Shown piece after piece: positions 30,844 to 31,398 of a DNA stretch of 31,398 nucleotides. The stretch covers positions 612-32,009 of the forward strand of contig DEFO01000002.1 of assembly GCA_002350805.1 (NCBI GenBank). Direction: 5' to 3'. A model generated the notes under the pieces. The model worked only from the letters and a program-made list of their open reading frames with translations. It was not told the origin of the DNA and made no database searches. Made by a program: the position numbers and the translations under genes. Within the stretch, counting starts at the first letter, position 1. Each line of letters opens with the position of its first letter. The DNA comes from Prevotella sp. UBA2850 (GTDB lineage Bacteria > Bacteroidota > Bacteroidia > Bacteroidales > Bacteroidaceae).

Positions 30844-31398
30844 TCACTTCTTCACGACGGCTTTCGTGCGGTAGCCACAGCGGTAGCGGCCTTGCAGCAA
30901 AGCACGCAGCTTGCTCTTAATGAGCTGTTTGCGCAATGGCGAGACGCGGTCGACGAACATCTTCGCGTCCAGATGGTCGAACTCATGCTGCATCACTCGT
31001 GCCAGATAGCCCTCCACCCACTCGTCGTGCTCCTCGAGGTTCTCGTCCAAATACTGCACATGAATGCGCGTTGGTCGCGTCACATTCTCGTGGATGCCGG
31101 GCAGGCTCAGACAGCCTTCCTCCATGGTTTCCGTCTTCGTATCGTCATACTCCACGATGTGCGGATTGATGTAAGCATGCTTGAAATCCTTATACTCGGG
31201 CATGTCGTCACCCAGCGGAGTGAGGTCGATGACCACCACACGAATGTCCTTACCGATCTGCGGACCGGCCAGGCCAATGCCGTCGGCCTCGGTCATCGTC
31301 TCAAACATATCGGCAATGAGCTGCTGCAGCCCGGGATAGTCTTTCGGAATATCCTGCGACACTTTCCGGAGCACGGGCTGTCCATATATATAAATAGG
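30844..31398 (-). CDS. def: Peptide deformylase (5' end cut by window)
   Basis: This metalloenzyme removes the formyl group from the first methionine of new proteins. All three family motifs are present: GIGLAGPQIG (motif 1, Gly where many have Ala), EGCLSLPG (motif 2, metal-binding Cys) and QHEFDHLD (motif 3, two metal-binding His and catalytic Glu). A GTG at 31374 begins an open frame, but the frame continues to the window edge as PIYIYGQPVLRKVS, the normal N-terminal strand of the family. The true ATG therefore lies just outside, probably a few codons away. The TPR gene follows after 41 bp. Confidence 0.95.
   Translation of the reverse strand, partial: PIYIYGQPVLRKVSQDIPKDYPGLQQLIADMFETMTEADGIGLAGPQIGKDIRVVVIDLTPLGDDMPEYKDFKHAYINPHIVEYDDTKTETMEEGCLSLPGIHENVTRPTRIHVQYLDENLEEHDEWVEGYLARVMQHEFDHLDAKMFVDRVSPLRKQLIKSKLRALLQGRYRCGYRTKAVVKK

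Noticed and set aside
31372..31374. GTG start for def at 31374
   Set aside because: The frame continues to the window edge with the normal family N-terminal sequence PIYIYGQPV, so the start is outside.

Overview
The window looks like a chromosomal segment of a Bacteroidota bacterium, most likely Prevotella-like (Prevotellaceae). The reasons are: promoters matching the Bacteroidota pattern (TTTG-like -33 box, about 20 bp, then TAnnTTTG); almost no Shine-Dalgarno sequences ahead of starts; Bacteroidota families such as an EF-G paralogue, DUF2807 head-GIN protein and carboxypeptidase-regulatory-domain protein; and A/T-rich spacers between fairly GC-rich genes. No rRNA, tRNA, insertion sequence, phage or CRISPR array was seen. 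Family names are from reading the proteins, not from a search.

Layout. 1-3185 (+): 3' part of an RND efflux operon, with a permease cut by the window edge and its outer-membrane lipoprotein channel. 3186-3506: hairpin-rich spacer. 3507-4091 (+): LysE-type exporter, followed by a metallo-beta-lactamase-fold gene reduced by an internal deletion. 4409-4496: four exact-length 22-bp degenerate tandem repeats. 4622-7771 (-): phosphate acyltransferase and an EF-G paralogue with altered GTPase motifs, separated by an 89-nt imperfect hairpin. 7897-10794 (+): hemW and a lactate permease. 10831-12063 (-): secreted carboxypeptidase-regulatory-domain protein; its last codons form one arm of a shared terminator. 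12362-16356 (-): metA, U32-family protein and a zinc-ribbon membrane lipoprotein, an apparent operon. 16639-18654 (+): DUF2807 protein, a sigma factor with its own membrane segment, and a small exported protein. 18732-22786 (-): M13 metallopeptidase and ABC-F ATPase. 22882-25056 (+): tex. 25186-28691 (-): the conserved thrS-infC-rpmI-rplT translation cluster. 28808-31398 (-): secreted TPR protein and peptide deformylase, the latter cut by the window edge.

Most genes are housekeeping. The least ordinary parts are the membrane-tethered sigma factor operon (16639-18654), the EF-G paralogue, the MetA active-site residue that predicts acetyl-CoA use, the internally deleted MBL gene, several short tandem repeats (22-bp intergenic, 21-bp in-frame and two 28-bp heptamer arrays), and a possible small RNA at about 12170-12308. 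I do not see a clear multi-gene defence or mobile system; the sigma factor operon is the best candidate for an under-described regulatory system.
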